Below, piece by piece: positions 47,838 to 56,219 of a stretch of 64,000 bases of DNA (positions are counted from its first letter, which is position 1; every line of letters begins with the position of its first letter). The position numbers were made by a program, and so were the translations under genes. Origin of the DNA: Roseomonas sp. (GTDB lineage: Bacteria > Pseudomonadota > Alphaproteobacteria > Acetobacterales > Acetobacteraceae); assembly GCA_020249775.1 (NCBI GenBank), contig JADCFA010000021.1, positions 360,560 through 424,559 of the forward strand, in the 5' to 3' direction. The notes beneath the pieces are model-generated. The model searched no databases. It had not been told where the DNA came from and was given only the letters and a program-made list of their open reading frames with translations.

Positions 47838-47910
47838 CGTCCCGGATAGCCGGCATATGTGCCTTCCACCAAGCTGGATGATGATCTCTCTTCGCCCCAA
47901 GCAAGCGGGG

Positions 47911-48123
47911 ATGAAGCCCATGACCGATAGGATGAGCCTTGGCGGTCTGGTGGTGGATGGCGCGGGGGCTGCACAGCCGGAAGCGGATATGGCCATGGCC
48001 AGCGGACACATCACCGCGATCGGCAGCCTACCGGCAAGTGGCGCCACTGAAATTGACGCGCGCGGCAAGCTGGTGACAACGGGCTTCGTTGAAAGCCAAA
48101 CGCATTATTTCCAAAGACCGTAG
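47911..48123 (+). pseudogene. Truncated amidohydrolase (D-aminoacylase-like) N-terminus
   Basis: About 70 codons: an N-terminal beta-barrel of the amidohydrolase superfamily (GGLVVDGAGAAQPEADMA, GHITAIGSL, EIDARGKLVTTGFVE). In intact relatives the next motif is D-x-H-T-H-Y with two metal ligands; here it reads ESQTHY, so the first His is replaced, and the frame stops eight residues further on. The rest of the roughly 500-residue enzyme is missing, so this is a remnant. Confidence 0.8.
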
Positions 48124-48259
48124 TCCAGGCATGCATTGTGCATCTGATCCGCAATTCCATGCCAATTGCCGCGATGCGTAAATGCCCCGGCTGCAGCCAT
48201 AAAGCAGCGGCCCCATCGTTATTCCCAGATGATAGGGCGGCTGACCCGGTTCGGACTTT

Positions 48260-48362
48260 AGAGCAGATCACGTTCAGATGGAATCATCTGAACGTGCGAA
48301 GATGCTCGAAAAACAACGGCGTAGAGCGTGTTGCGTGAACCTACGTGAACGCAACATGCTCT
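48260..48362 (+). repeat. 103-bp two-hairpin dispersed repeat, copy A
   Basis: Begins AGAGCAGATCACG and ends CAACATGCTCT. The first half folds into a hairpin with perfect 12-bp arms CACGTTCAGATG and CATCTGAACGTG around GAAT, enclosed by GAGC and GCTC; the second half folds through AGAGCGTGTTGCG and CGCAACATGCTCT. Copies B (52273-52375, inverted) and C (63770-63868) are clearly homologous. The conserved spacer is GATGCTCGAAAAACA. Confidence 0.92.
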
Positions 48363-48481
48363 AGACGCCCGTGATCGCCGAAAGGGCCGGCGCCTAACGC
48401 ACCGTATCGCGCACGAAAAGCGCAAGCCGGAAGAAGCCATGCCTGATCCACATCCCAGGCCTGGACGGTCTTCCCCACCAT
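48363..48481 (-). pseudogene. Relic of an IS1182-like transposase N-terminus
   Basis: On the minus strand from ATG 48481 the frame reads MVGKTVQAWDVDQAWLLP, the usual N-terminus of IS1182-family transposases. After a frame change the next bases read FVRDTVR, a stop, then APALSAI, matching the following FVRDTVR..LDLSAI block of intact proteins. The segment between the two blocks is deleted and the rest ends exactly where repeat copy A begins. Confidence 0.65.
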
Positions 48482-48651
48482 AAAAGTGAAGCAGAAATAG
48501 CAACATGAAGATAGCGATTTCTCAGCCACGCTTCTAGCGCGATCGTCGAAAATCCTTCAGGCTGAAGCTTGGCTTACGTGACTGCGTTACGCTTGCGGTG
48601 ATGTCACCGCAGCGGCGCCGGCGCGCAACACCCAGCTGATGAGGAAACCCC

Positions 48652-48954
48652 ATGCCCAAAATCGCCATCGCCGTTGAATTCAAGATCAAGGAAGGCCAGC
48701 ACGCCGCCTTTGATGCCATCATCCGCGAACATGCCCGCCTGACGCTGCAAGAAGAACCGGGCTGTGAGCGCTTTGATGTGCTGCAACCGCTCGACAAGGA
48801 TGGCGCGCATGACAAGAGCCGCGTGATGCTGTGTGAGGTTTATCAGGATCGCGCGGCAGTTGATGTGCACACCAAGAACCCGCGGCTCGCCAAGGTGCGC
48901 GATGCCTATGCGCCGCTGATCGAAGGCCGGACGCTGACGCTTTGTGAGATGTAG
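48652..48954 (+). CDS. Antibiotic biosynthesis monooxygenase (ABM) domain protein, putative quinol monooxygenase
   Basis: 100 residues forming one ferredoxin-like ABM domain: IAVEFKIKEGQHAAFDAIIREHARLTLQEEPGCERFDVLQ (in two parts), then ALLCEVYQD-like and DVHTKNPRLAKV. Family members include YgiN quinol monooxygenase and heme-degrading enzymes, and many have no known activity. ATG at 48652, with a GAGGAAA-type site upstream. Confidence 0.9.
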   Translation: MPKIAIAVEFKIKEGQHAAFDAIIREHARLTLQEEPGCERFDVLQPLDKDGAHDKSRVMLCEVYQDRAAVDVHTKNPRLAKVRDAYAPLIEGRTLTLCEM

Positions 48955-48970
48955 GGCGCCTTCACCTTTC

Positions 48971-49570
48971 TCACGCTTCATCAAGCCGCGCTGCAAGGGC
49001 AAGATCCTCCGGGCTCATTTCATGGGCCGGGAGGATAGGCACTAGCTGATGAGACGCGTAAAGCCGCTTCAATGCCTCCCAATCCCTCAGGACGGTTGCA
49101 TAAATCCAGCGATAATAATGCAGTTGCACAACATGCGCCCGCGCGGCTTCCGCGCCAATCAGATTGCTGAGCGCCTCAATTTCCAGCCAATTCACGATCA
49201 GGTGCAGATGCGTTGAGGCAAGCGTATCGGCGCCCTCACCGCGCCCGATGGGTGGTTCGGGATAGCGTTGTTCGAGTGCTGTCCACACACTACGCCACTT
49301 GTCGGTATGCTTGTGGGAATACCAGGTGACATACCAATGCATCTGCTCGTGGATATAGCATGCCAGCAAGGCAGTTTCGGTAATCAAGGCAGTGTTCAGC
49401 CTGATCACCGGGTGACTGTAAGGGAGCACCCCCGGCGCTATGCTGACCTCCTTGCAATATTCGTAAGGGCTAAGCGCGTATTTGGCGCGAAGCGCGATGA
49501 GCCTTTCCCGCAGCGCAATCGCGTTGCGTTCAGCATGCGACAGGTCAATGCCGATCCGAAGATTGCTCAT
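48971..49570 (-). CDS. Unknown protein with HExxH motif
   Basis: 199 residues, no signal peptide. The only recognisable element is H74-E-Q-M-H78 in ALLACYIHEQMHWYVTWY, which fits the zinc-binding HExxH consensus of metallopeptidases in a helical, aromatic-rich setting; STHLHLIVNWLEIEAL about 40 residues later could give a third ligand. I do not recognise the family. It precedes no partner gene; alaS lies upstream on the same strand with 26 bases between. The motif may also be coincidental. Confidence 0.7.
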   Translation of the reverse strand: MSNLRIGIDLSHAERNAIALRERLIALRAKYALSPYEYCKEVSIAPGVLPYSHPVIRLNTALITETALLACYIHEQMHWYVTWYSHKHTDKWRSVWTALEQRYPEPPIGRGEGADTLASTHLHLIVNWLEIEALSNLIGAEAARAHVVQLHYYRWIYATVLRDWEALKRLYASHQLVPILPAHEMSPEDLALAARLDEA

Positions 49571-49596
49571 GGCGCGAAGGGCCAGGGCGCGAACAC

Positions 49597-52245
49597 CTAC
49601 CCCGCCAAAGCCGCCTTCACCGCCGCCAGCGCTTCTGCCGCCTTCGCCGCGTCCGGCCCGCCAGCCTGCGCCATATCGGGCCGCCCGCCACCGCCCTTGC
49701 CGCCCACAGCCGCTGAGGCCGCGCGCACCAGCGCCACCGCATCGGCGCGGCCCTTGGCAGCTTCAGCCACGGCAACAACGATACTCGCCTTGCCTTCCGC
49801 CGTGCTGATCAGCGCCACAACATCGGTGCTGCCGCCCTTCAGAATGGCCTCAGCCAGGCCCTTCAAATCGCGCGGCGGCACTTCACCAAGATCACGCAGC
49901 GAAAGCCGCAGCCCGGCCACTTCCTCAATCTCCGCCCCGCCGCCACCGGTCGCGAGTTTTTTGCGAAGCTCCGCCACATCGCGTTCCAGCTTGCGCCGTT
50001 CTTCCACCAGCGCCGCAATGCGCCCCGCCAATTCGCCCGGCTGCGCCTTCAAGACTGCCGCCGCCGCCGTCAGGCTTTCTTCCATTTCATTGATGTAAGT
50101 CAGCGCCGCATCACCCGTCACCGCCTCCACACGCCGCACCCCAGCGCTGACAGCGCCTTCGGCGATGATCTTGAACAGGCCGATATCGCCGGTGCGCCGC
50201 ACATGCGTGCCGCCGCAAAGTTCCAGTGAATAGACGCCATGCTTGTCCGTCGCCGCCGGGTCATGGCCCATGCCGACCACGCGCACTTCCTCGCCATATT
50301 TTTCGCCAAACAGCGCCATGGCGCCGGCTTCCACCGCCGCTTCCGGCGTCATCAGCCGCGTGATCACCTCGGCATTTTCGCGAATGCGGGCATTCACCTC
50401 GGCTTCCACCCAGGCGAGTTCTTCGGCTTCCATGGGCTTGTTGTGGGATACGTCAAAGCGCAGCCGATCCGGTGCGTTCAAGCTGCCCTTTTGCGCGACA
50501 TGCGTGCCAAGCCGCCGGCGCAAAGCCTCATGCAGCAAATGCGTCGCGGAATGATGCGCGCGGATATTGGACCGCCGCGCATGCTCCACCGTCGCACTTA
50601 CCGCCATGCCGGGCTTGGCTTCACCATGCACAACCTTGCCCAGATGCACGAAAAGATTGCCGAGCTTCTTTTGCGTATCGCGAATTTCAATGCGGCAGGC
50701 ATCGCCCGCGACAATCACGCCCGTATCGCCCACCTGGCCGCCGCTTTCAGCATAAAACGGCGTCTGGTTGAGCAGCACCGCGACTTCCGTGCCGACCGCG
50801 GCATGGTCCACCACCTTGCCATCCACCACCAGCGCGGTGATCTCACCTTCCGCGACTTCTGTGGAATAGCCGAGGAATTCGCTGGCGCCGATCTTTTCCT
50901 GCACATCGAACCAGAGGCTCTCGGTCGCTGCTTCCCCGCTGCCGGCCCAGGCCGCGCGCGCGCGGCGCTTTTGTTCCGCCATGGCGGCATTGAAGCCTTC
51001 AATATCCACCGCGCGGCCCTCACCGCGCAGCGCATCCTGCGTCAGGTCCAGGGGGAAGCCGAAAGTATCGTAAAGCCGGAAAGCCACCTCACCGGGCAAG
51101 GTCTGGCTTGATCCCAGCTTGCCGGTTTCTTCCGCCAGCAAGTGAAGGCCACGTTCCAGCAGCGACCGGAAGCGCGTTTCCTCAAGCCGGAGGGTTTCGG
51201 AAATCAACGCCTCGGCGCGCACCAATTCCGGATAGGCCGTGCCCATTTGCCGGATCAGAGAAGGCAGGATGCGATGCATCAGCGGCTCACGCGATCCCAT
51301 CATGTGTGCATGCCGCATGGCGCGGCGCAGGATGCGGCGGAGCACATAGCCGCGGCCTTCATTGGATGGCAGCACGCCATCGGCAATCAGAAAGGCGCCG
51401 GCGCGCAAATGGTCTGCCACCACGCGATGGCTCGACCGGAACGGCCCATCCGGGTCCTGGCTGGTGGCTTCCGCACTCGCCAGAATAATCGCGCGCAGAG
51501 TGTCCGTGTCGTAATTGTCGTGCTTGCCTTGCAGAATGGCGGCGAAGCGCTCCAGCCCCATGCCGGTATCAATGGAAGGCCGCGGCAGCGGAGTGCGCGT
51601 GCCGGCGGGTTCTTCCAGGAATTGCATGAAAACCAGGTTCCAGATTTCGATGAAGCGATCGCCATCCTGATCGGCGCTGCCGGGCGGACCGCCGAAAATC
51701 TTGTCGCCATGATCGAAGAAAATCTCAGAACAGGGGCCGCAGGGGCCGGTGTCCCCCATGCGCCAGAAATTGTCAGAGGTCGGGATGCGGATGATGCGAT
51801 CATCCGTGAGCCCCGCAACCTTTTTCCAGATAGCGGCGGCTTCATCATCTTCTGAATAGACCGTAACCAGCAGCCGGTCCTTGGGCAGCGCGAAATCCTT
51901 GGTCAGCAATTCCCAGGCATAGGGGATGGCCTGTTCCTTGGAGTAATCGCCGAAGGAAAAATTGCCGAGCATTTCGAAAAACGTGTGATGCCGCGCGGTA
52001 TAGCCGACATTATCAAGGTCATTATGCTTGCCCCCGGCGCGGACGGATTTTTGCGCCGTGGTGGCGCGGGTATAGGGGCGCTTTTCCTGGCCTGTGAAGA
52101 CATTCTTGAACTGCACCATGCCCGAATTGGCGAACATCAGTGTCGGATCATTGCGCGGCACCAGTGGGCTGCTTTCCACCACCTCATGGCCATTGCGACG
52201 GAAGTAATCCAGGAAGGTCGCACGGATATCATTGCTGCTGGTCAT
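49597..52245 (-). CDS. alaS: Alanyl-tRNA synthetase
   Basis: 882 residues from ATG 52245 ([25 protein letters not shown]). Class II catalytic core with [17 protein letters not shown] and [17 protein letters not shown]; the editing domain has the zinc-type [16 protein letters not shown] and [15 protein letters not shown] (Cys and His ligands); the C-Ala domain ends in [11 protein letters not shown]. Longer reading frames upstream extend into repeat copy B and are not used. Confidence 0.97.
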   Translation of the reverse strand: MTSSNDIRATFLDYFRRNGHEVVESSPLVPRNDPTLMFANSGMVQFKNVFTGQEKRPYTRATTAQKSVRAGGKHNDLDNVGYTARHHTFFEMLGNFSFGDYSKEQAIPYAWELLTKDFALPKDRLLVTVYSEDDEAAAIWKKVAGLTDDRIIRIPTSDNFWRMGDTGPCGPCSEIFFDHGDKIFGGPPGSADQDGDRFIEIWNLVFMQFLEEPAGTRTPLPRPSIDTGMGLERFAAILQGKHDNYDTDTLRAIILASAEATSQDPDGPFRSSHRVVADHLRAGAFLIADGVLPSNEGRGYVLRRILRRAMRHAHMMGSREPLMHRILPSLIRQMGTAYPELVRAEALISETLRLEETRFRSLLERGLHLLAEETGKLGSSQTLPGEVAFRLYDTFGFPLDLTQDALRGEGRAVDIEGFNAAMAEQKRRARAAWAGSGEAATESLWFDVQEKIGASEFLGYSTEVAEGEITALVVDGKVVDHAAVGTEVAVLLNQTPFYAESGGQVGDTGVIVAGDACRIEIRDTQKKLGNLFVHLGKVVHGEAKPGMAVSATVEHARRSNIRAHHSATHLLHEALRRRLGTHVAQKGSLNAPDRLRFDVSHNKPMEAEELAWVEAEVNARIRENAEVITRLMTPEAAVEAGAMALFGEKYGEEVRVVGMGHDPAATDKHGVYSLELCGGTHVRRTGDIGLFKIIAEGAVSAGVRRVEAVTGDAALTYINEMEESLTAAAAVLKAQPGELAGRIAALVEERRKLERDVAELRKKLATGGGGAEIEEVAGLRLSLRDLGEVPPRDLKGLAEAILKGGSTDVVALISTAEGKASIVVAVAEAAKGRADAVALVRAASAAVGGKGGGGRPDMAQAGGPDAAKAAEALAAVKAALAG

Positions 52246-52272
52246 GTTTCGCCCATCGGGTCCGCGTTTTCC

Positions 52273-52375
52273 AGAGCATGTTGCGTTCACATGGGTTCAC
52301 GCAACCCGCTCCAGAGCTCTGTTATTCGAGCATCCTCACGCGTTCCGATGATCCCATCTGAACGCGATCTGCTCT
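52273..52375 (-). repeat. 103-bp two-hairpin dispersed repeat, copy B
   Basis: Inverted relative to copy A and the same length. Read on the minus strand it begins AGAGCAGATCGCG and ends CAACATGCTCT. In the first hairpin, the A-T pair of copy A (CACG with CGTG) is replaced by G-C (CGCG with CGCG), so pairing is kept although the sequence changes. It fills the gap between the alaS start and the MATE gene, and lies 27 bases upstream of the alaS start codon. Confidence 0.92.
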
Positions 52376-52420
52376 AAGGCCGGAGAGGTAGCGCGCAGCG
52401 CCGCGCGCGTGAAGGCCCTG

Positions 52421-53737
52421 TCACACGCGCCCCGGCCAAACCCCAGGGCGCACCGCAAGCGCGCAAATCAGCCCATAGGCGGTAATGCCAAGCGCGACCG
52501 CAATGAATTGCCCGGTCAGGCCAAGCCCCGCCGCATCCATCAGCAAAGCACCGCCCAGCACGGCAAGCCCAACGCGCGTCAGGGCCGCCAAGACCGGCCA
52601 GCGCATCCGACCCGCACCCATGGCGGCGAAGTAAAGCGCCATGCCCAAGCCGAAACCGGGCAAAGCCCAGCCGATGATCGCCAGCGCCTCAGTCGCAATG
52701 GCCGCCACCGCCGCATCACTGGCAAAGGCTGCCGCAACCCGGGCGGGAAACAGCGCAATGCCAAAGCCGATCACGCCTGTGACCGCAAAGGCCAAGGCGC
52801 CACCGGTCCAGGCGATGCGCCGCGCCTCATTCCAATCCCCGGCACCCACCGCGCGCCCGACCAGGGCCGTGAGCGCCGAGCCTATGCCAAAGGCCAGCGG
52901 GATCATCAGGAATTCCATGCGTGCTGAAATGCCATAGGCGGCAATGGCCGCCGGCCCATGGGCAGCAATGCGCGCCGTAACCAGAATGGTCGCGAGATTG
53001 GCAAGCGTTGCCATCACGCAGGCAATTAGCCCCACCGCCAGGATGCGCCCGAACAGCGCACTTCTGAGCGGCGCGCGAAAATCCGGCACAAACCCGGCGC
53101 CGCCGCGCAGCACCACAAAGGCCATGATCAGTGCGGAAGCGGTCATGCTGAGCGCGAAGGCCATGCCGGCGCCGGGCAGGCCAAAACCCAGCGGTTCCAT
53201 GAAAGCCCAGGCGAGCGGTGGATAGATCACCCAGCCCCCCACCACGCCCCGCGCCGCCAGCGCATGCCGCCCGCCGCCCCGCAGGATGGACGCCAAGGTA
53301 TTGGCCAGCCAGGCCGGTAGCGCGCCCGCGCCAAAGGTCCAGGCGGCGAAGGCAGCGCCGGCCTCCGCCGCGCCCGCGCCGCCGATCAGGCCGAGGATGG
53401 CGCGCGGAAACAACATAAAAGGCAGCGCGAAAAGCGCCGCGCCGGCGGTCGCGATGATCAGCGCATGGAAGGCAAGGGCGGCGGCCTCATCCCGCTTCCC
53501 ACCACCCAGGGCGCGGGCAATGGCCGAGACGACGCCTCCCCCCATGGCGCCGGCAGACATTTGGGACAGCAATAATGTGAAAGGCAGCACCACCGCCCAC
53601 CCCGCCAGCGCCGCCTGGCCCTGCCGTGCCGCGAGCCAGGGCTCGATCAATTGTGCAATTATCTGTGTCGCGACCAGCAGCGTGGTCGGCGCGGCCAGGG
53701 CCAGGATCTGCGTGAGCCGCCCCTTGCCGCTAGTCAC
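52421..53737 (-). CDS. MATE-family efflux transporter
   Basis: 438 residues with about 12 membrane helices in two similar halves. LAAPTTLLVATQIIAQLIEPW, AGAMGGGVVSAIARALGGG and the second-half GIGSALTALVGRAVGAGDWNEARR match MatE domains. Members export cationic drugs or metabolites by Na+ or H+ antiport. Ends close to repeat copy B; no regulator adjacent. Confidence 0.92.
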   Translation of the reverse strand: MTSGKGRLTQILALAAPTTLLVATQIIAQLIEPWLAARQGQAALAGWAVVLPFTLLLSQMSAGAMGGGVVSAIARALGGGKRDEAAALAFHALIIATAGAALFALPFMLFPRAILGLIGGAGAAEAGAAFAAWTFGAGALPAWLANTLASILRGGGRHALAARGVVGGWVIYPPLAWAFMEPLGFGLPGAGMAFALSMTASALIMAFVVLRGGAGFVPDFRAPLRSALFGRILAVGLIACVMATLANLATILVTARIAAHGPAAIAAYGISARMEFLMIPLAFGIGSALTALVGRAVGAGDWNEARRIAWTGGALAFAVTGVIGFGIALFPARVAAAFASDAAVAAIATEALAIIGWALPGFGLGMALYFAAMGAGRMRWPVLAALTRVGLAVLGGALLMDAAGLGLTGQFIAVALGITAYGLICALAVRPGVWPGRV

Positions 53738-53926
53738 GGGCGGGCCGCCGAGTCGCGCCTGGAATTGCTTTGGTCATGGCCCATCGGAGCCTTCAAAAAT
53801 CCCGCTGACAAGGCCGAATCTGGCGTTTTCCACAGATTTCTTTCGAGTCGCGGATCATAGAACTTGTGTCTCGCCTCCCTTTTCCCTACCGTATCTTGTG
53901 TTGGGGAGATCAGAGGGGGTGCCTTC

Positions 53927-54430
53927 ATGGATTGGACGCAAGAAGCGATTGAAAGGCTACGCGCCTTCTGGGCCGAGGGTCTTTCGACCGCGGAAATCGG
54001 TCGCCGCATGGGGATTTCAAAGAATGCCGTGGTCGGCAAGGCCCATCGGCTGAACCTGTCCTCCCGGCCAAGCCCGATCCGGCGTGACCCGCAGGAACGG
54101 CGCACCACGCCAAGCCCGCGCCCGCCGCGTCAGGCCCCGGTGGCCCGGCCCATGCCGAGCGCCCCGGTTATGCGCCCCCAGGCCCCGCCGCCGCAAGCCG
54201 CCCCGGTGGTGCTGGTCGCCCCGCCGCCGGCCGCCATCCGCAACCCCGCCCCGCCACGCCCGCGCCTTGGTGGGTCGCGCACCTGCTGCTGGCCGATTGG
54301 CGAACCCGGCACCCCGGAATTCCGCTTTTGTGAGGGCGATCCCCTGTCCGGCAAGCCCTACTGCGCCGAACATGCCGCCGTTGCCTATGTGAAGCCGCGC
54401 GAAAAGGAACGCCGCGAAGACGCGGCCTGA
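53927..54430 (+). CDS. gcrA: Cell-cycle regulator GcrA
   Basis: 167 residues from ATG 53927 with AGAGGGGG upstream. The N-terminal domain WTQEAIERLRAFWAEGLSTA..IGRRMGISKNAVVGKAHRLNL is the diagnostic GcrA DNA-binding region; a Pro/Arg-rich linker (residues 45-115) leads to the C-terminal CCWPIGEPGTPEFRFCEGDPLSGKPYCAEH sigma-70-binding zinc-like segment, read in two parts. In Caulobacter GcrA activates genes with methylated GANTC sites. Two GAGTC sites lie upstream, at 53750-53754 and 53845-53849. A terminator follows. Confidence 0.93.
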   Translation: MDWTQEAIERLRAFWAEGLSTAEIGRRMGISKNAVVGKAHRLNLSSRPSPIRRDPQERRTTPSPRPPRQAPVARPMPSAPVMRPQAPPPQAAPVVLVAPPPAAIRNPAPPRPRLGGSRTCCWPIGEPGTPEFRFCEGDPLSGKPYCAEHAAVAYVKPREKERREDAA

Positions 54431-54452
54431 AGCCATTCCACCCTTTCGCAAG

Positions 54453-54487
54453 ACGGGATGATTGCCAGGCAATCATCCCGTTTTTTT
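54453..54487 (+). terminator. Rho-independent terminator of gcrA
   Basis: CGGGATGATTGCC is followed by its near-complete inverse GGCAATCATCCCG, giving an 11-12 bp stem with a tight loop, then seven T residues (54481-54487). It lies 22 bases after the gcrA stop. It is the clearest intrinsic terminator in the window. Confidence 0.93.
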
Positions 54488-54515
54488 ATGGCGCGAACCG
54501 GGCTAGACGGCAGCG

Positions 54516-55385
54516 ATGAATTCTGTCCTTGTCGGCGTCCTGCTGCAGCTTTTGGCGCTGGCGCTCTTTGTCGCCATGGATACGCTGCTGAAGCTGATGA
54601 CACTCAGCTTCGCCGTGCCGCAGTTGATGTGGGCACGCTTTCTGTTCAGCTTTATCGCTGTCACCATCGCCATGAGGGTAATTACCGGGAGCCTCCCCTG
54701 GCGGTCCCGCGCGCCTGGGCTGCAAACCATTCGCAGCCTTTTGCTGGCGGCGTGCAATTTCATGTTTTCCTCCGCACTTGTGCATATCCCGCTCGCGGAT
54801 GCGACCGCGGTCGGCTTCGCGTCCCCGCTTTTCACCTTGGCGCTGGCGGCTGTTTGGCTTGGGGAAAGGATCGGCCCCTGGCGCTGGTTTGGCATGGGGC
54901 TTGGCTTTGCCGGGGTGGTGATCCTGCTCCGCCCGCCCTTTCTGTTCGCCGGAGAGCCCGCGCATTGGGCCATGGCCTTGCCGCTGGGCGCTGCCGCGCT
55001 TTTCGCCTTCTACCAGATTCTGACCCGCAAGCTCGCTGCGCTGGACGATCCGCGCACCACCATCCTGCACACATCCTTCGCGGCAACCCTGCTGACCTCT
55101 GCCTCCCTGCCGCTGGTTTGGGTTTGGCCGAGTGCGCTTGATTGGGCGGCTTTGGTGCTGCTTGGGTTGCTCGGCGGGGCGGCGCATGGACTTTTGGTGC
55201 TGGCCTTCGCCCGCGCACCGGCCAGCCTGCTCGCACCGCTCTCCTATTCGCAAATGATCTGGGCGGTCGTGGCCGGGGTACTGGTTTTTGGCGATGCGCC
55301 GGATGCCATTACCCTGCTTGGCATTGGCGTGATTGCAGTAAGCGGCCTGATGGTGGCGGTCTCGGGTAAAGACAGGAAGCATTGA
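54516..55385 (+). CDS. EamA-type DMT transporter
   Basis: 289 residues with ten hydrophobic segments in two EamA repeats. MWARFLFSFIAV, LADATAVGFASPLFTLALAAVWLGERIG and the second-half LAPLSYSQMIWAVVAGVLVFGDAPD are the typical family positions. Substrate unknown; relatives export amino acids or other metabolites. It begins 28 bases after the gcrA terminator. Confidence 0.9.
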   Translation: MNSVLVGVLLQLLALALFVAMDTLLKLMTLSFAVPQLMWARFLFSFIAVTIAMRVITGSLPWRSRAPGLQTIRSLLLAACNFMFSSALVHIPLADATAVGFASPLFTLALAAVWLGERIGPWRWFGMGLGFAGVVILLRPPFLFAGEPAHWAMALPLGAAALFAFYQILTRKLAALDDPRTTILHTSFAATLLTSASLPLVWVWPSALDWAALVLLGLLGGAAHGLLVLAFARAPASLLAPLSYSQMIWAVVAGVLVFGDAPDAITLLGIGVIAVSGLMVAVSGKDRKH

Positions 55386-55400
55386 CACATTTAGTGTCAA
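55382..55400. promoter_or_regulatory. Perfect inverted repeat at the EamA gene end
   Basis: TTGACAC, ATTTA, GTGTCAA: 7-bp arms with a 5-base centre. It spans the EamA stop codon and lies 100 bases upstream of the methyltransferase start. It could be a regulator site or a weak hairpin; no T-run follows. Confidence 0.35.
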
Positions 55401-55499
55401 GTAGAAACGCTTTCGTCCAAACCTAGCAAAAAGATTGACGAGACCTTATTTCGGGTGTTCACAGCGCCCTTCGGTGGCGGCTCGGGGGATCAGTATCCA

Positions 55500-56192
55500 A
55501 TGGCAAATATCGGTCTGGCCAAGGGCGCGGAAGAACGCGGTCACGCGCGTGAAGCGCTGGACGCTGACAGCGTGCGCGAAGCCTATCGCCGTTGGGCGGG
55601 GGTTTATGATCTTGTGTTTGGCGGTGTTTCCGCCTTTGGTCGCCGCCGTGCGGTTGAGGCGGTCAATCGGCTCGCCGGGCCGCGCGTGTTGGAAGTGGGG
55701 GTCGGCACCGGCTTGGCGCTGCCGCTGTATCGGCGCGATTTGCAGGTGGTTGGCATTGACCTGTCGCGGGAGATGTTGGCCAAGGCGCATGAACGGGTGG
55801 CGGAAGACAAGCTTTCGCATGTGCGCGGCCTGGTTGAAATGAACGCGGAAGAAATGGCCTTCGAAGACGAATCCTTCGATATTGCCGTTGCCATGTTCAC
55901 CGCGAGTGTCGTGCCCGATGCGCGCCGGCTTTATGCGGAAATGTCGCGCGTGGTGCGACCAGGCGGGCATCTGCTTTTTGTCAATCATTTCGCGGCGGAA
56001 GGTGGTCCGCGCTGGTGGATCGAACGCGCCATGGCCCCGCTCTCTCGCCGGCTGGGCTGGCATCCGGATTTTGCGCTGCGCGATTTGCTGAGCCCGGAAG
56101 ATGTGACCGTGGAAGCGATGGAACCCTGCCAACCCGCGGGCATTTTCACGCTGCTGAGTGTGCGCAACAATCAGCCTTTGCGCGTAGCATAG
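55500..56192 (+). CDS. SAM-dependent methyltransferase, likely phosphatidylethanolamine N-methyltransferase (PmtA-like)
   Basis: 230 residues from ATG 55500, after GGGGGA at 55484-55489. SAM motif I is VLEVGVGTGLALPLY, then VVGIDLSREMLAKAHERV, and VVRPGGHLLFVNHF. The AYRRWAGVYDLVFG opening and GVGTGLALPLY are typical of the PmtA family that makes phosphatidylcholine by three N-methylations of PE. Specificity is inferred; other small-molecule methyltransferases share the fold. Confidence 0.78.
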   Translation: MANIGLAKGAEERGHAREALDADSVREAYRRWAGVYDLVFGGVSAFGRRRAVEAVNRLAGPRVLEVGVGTGLALPLYRRDLQVVGIDLSREMLAKAHERVAEDKLSHVRGLVEMNAEEMAFEDESFDIAVAMFTASVVPDARRLYAEMSRVVRPGGHLLFVNHFAAEGGPRWWIERAMAPLSRRLGWHPDFALRDLLSPEDVTVEAMEPCQPAGIFTLLSVRNNQPLRVA

Positions 56193-56219
56193 GGCGAATG
56201 AGGGTGCCCTGGTGGCGGC

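Larger units (their letters stand above)
48124..48651. other. Decayed region with repeat copy A and a transposase relic
   Basis: This 528-base stretch contains no intact gene. It holds repeat copy A (48260-48362), an IS1182-like transposase relic on the minus strand (48363-48481), and about 170 bases upstream of the monooxygenase gene without recognised features. Confidence 0.7.

Noticed and set aside
52246..52377. Open frames through repeat copy B, including an extension of alaS and a plus-strand frame sharing a peptide with a frame at 48258
   Set aside because: The shared peptide comes from the repeat itself and not from a protein family; AlaS begins normally at 52245.
54453..54487. The gcrA-downstream dyad as an operator
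   Set aside because: The stem directly followed by seven T residues is a standard intrinsic terminator.
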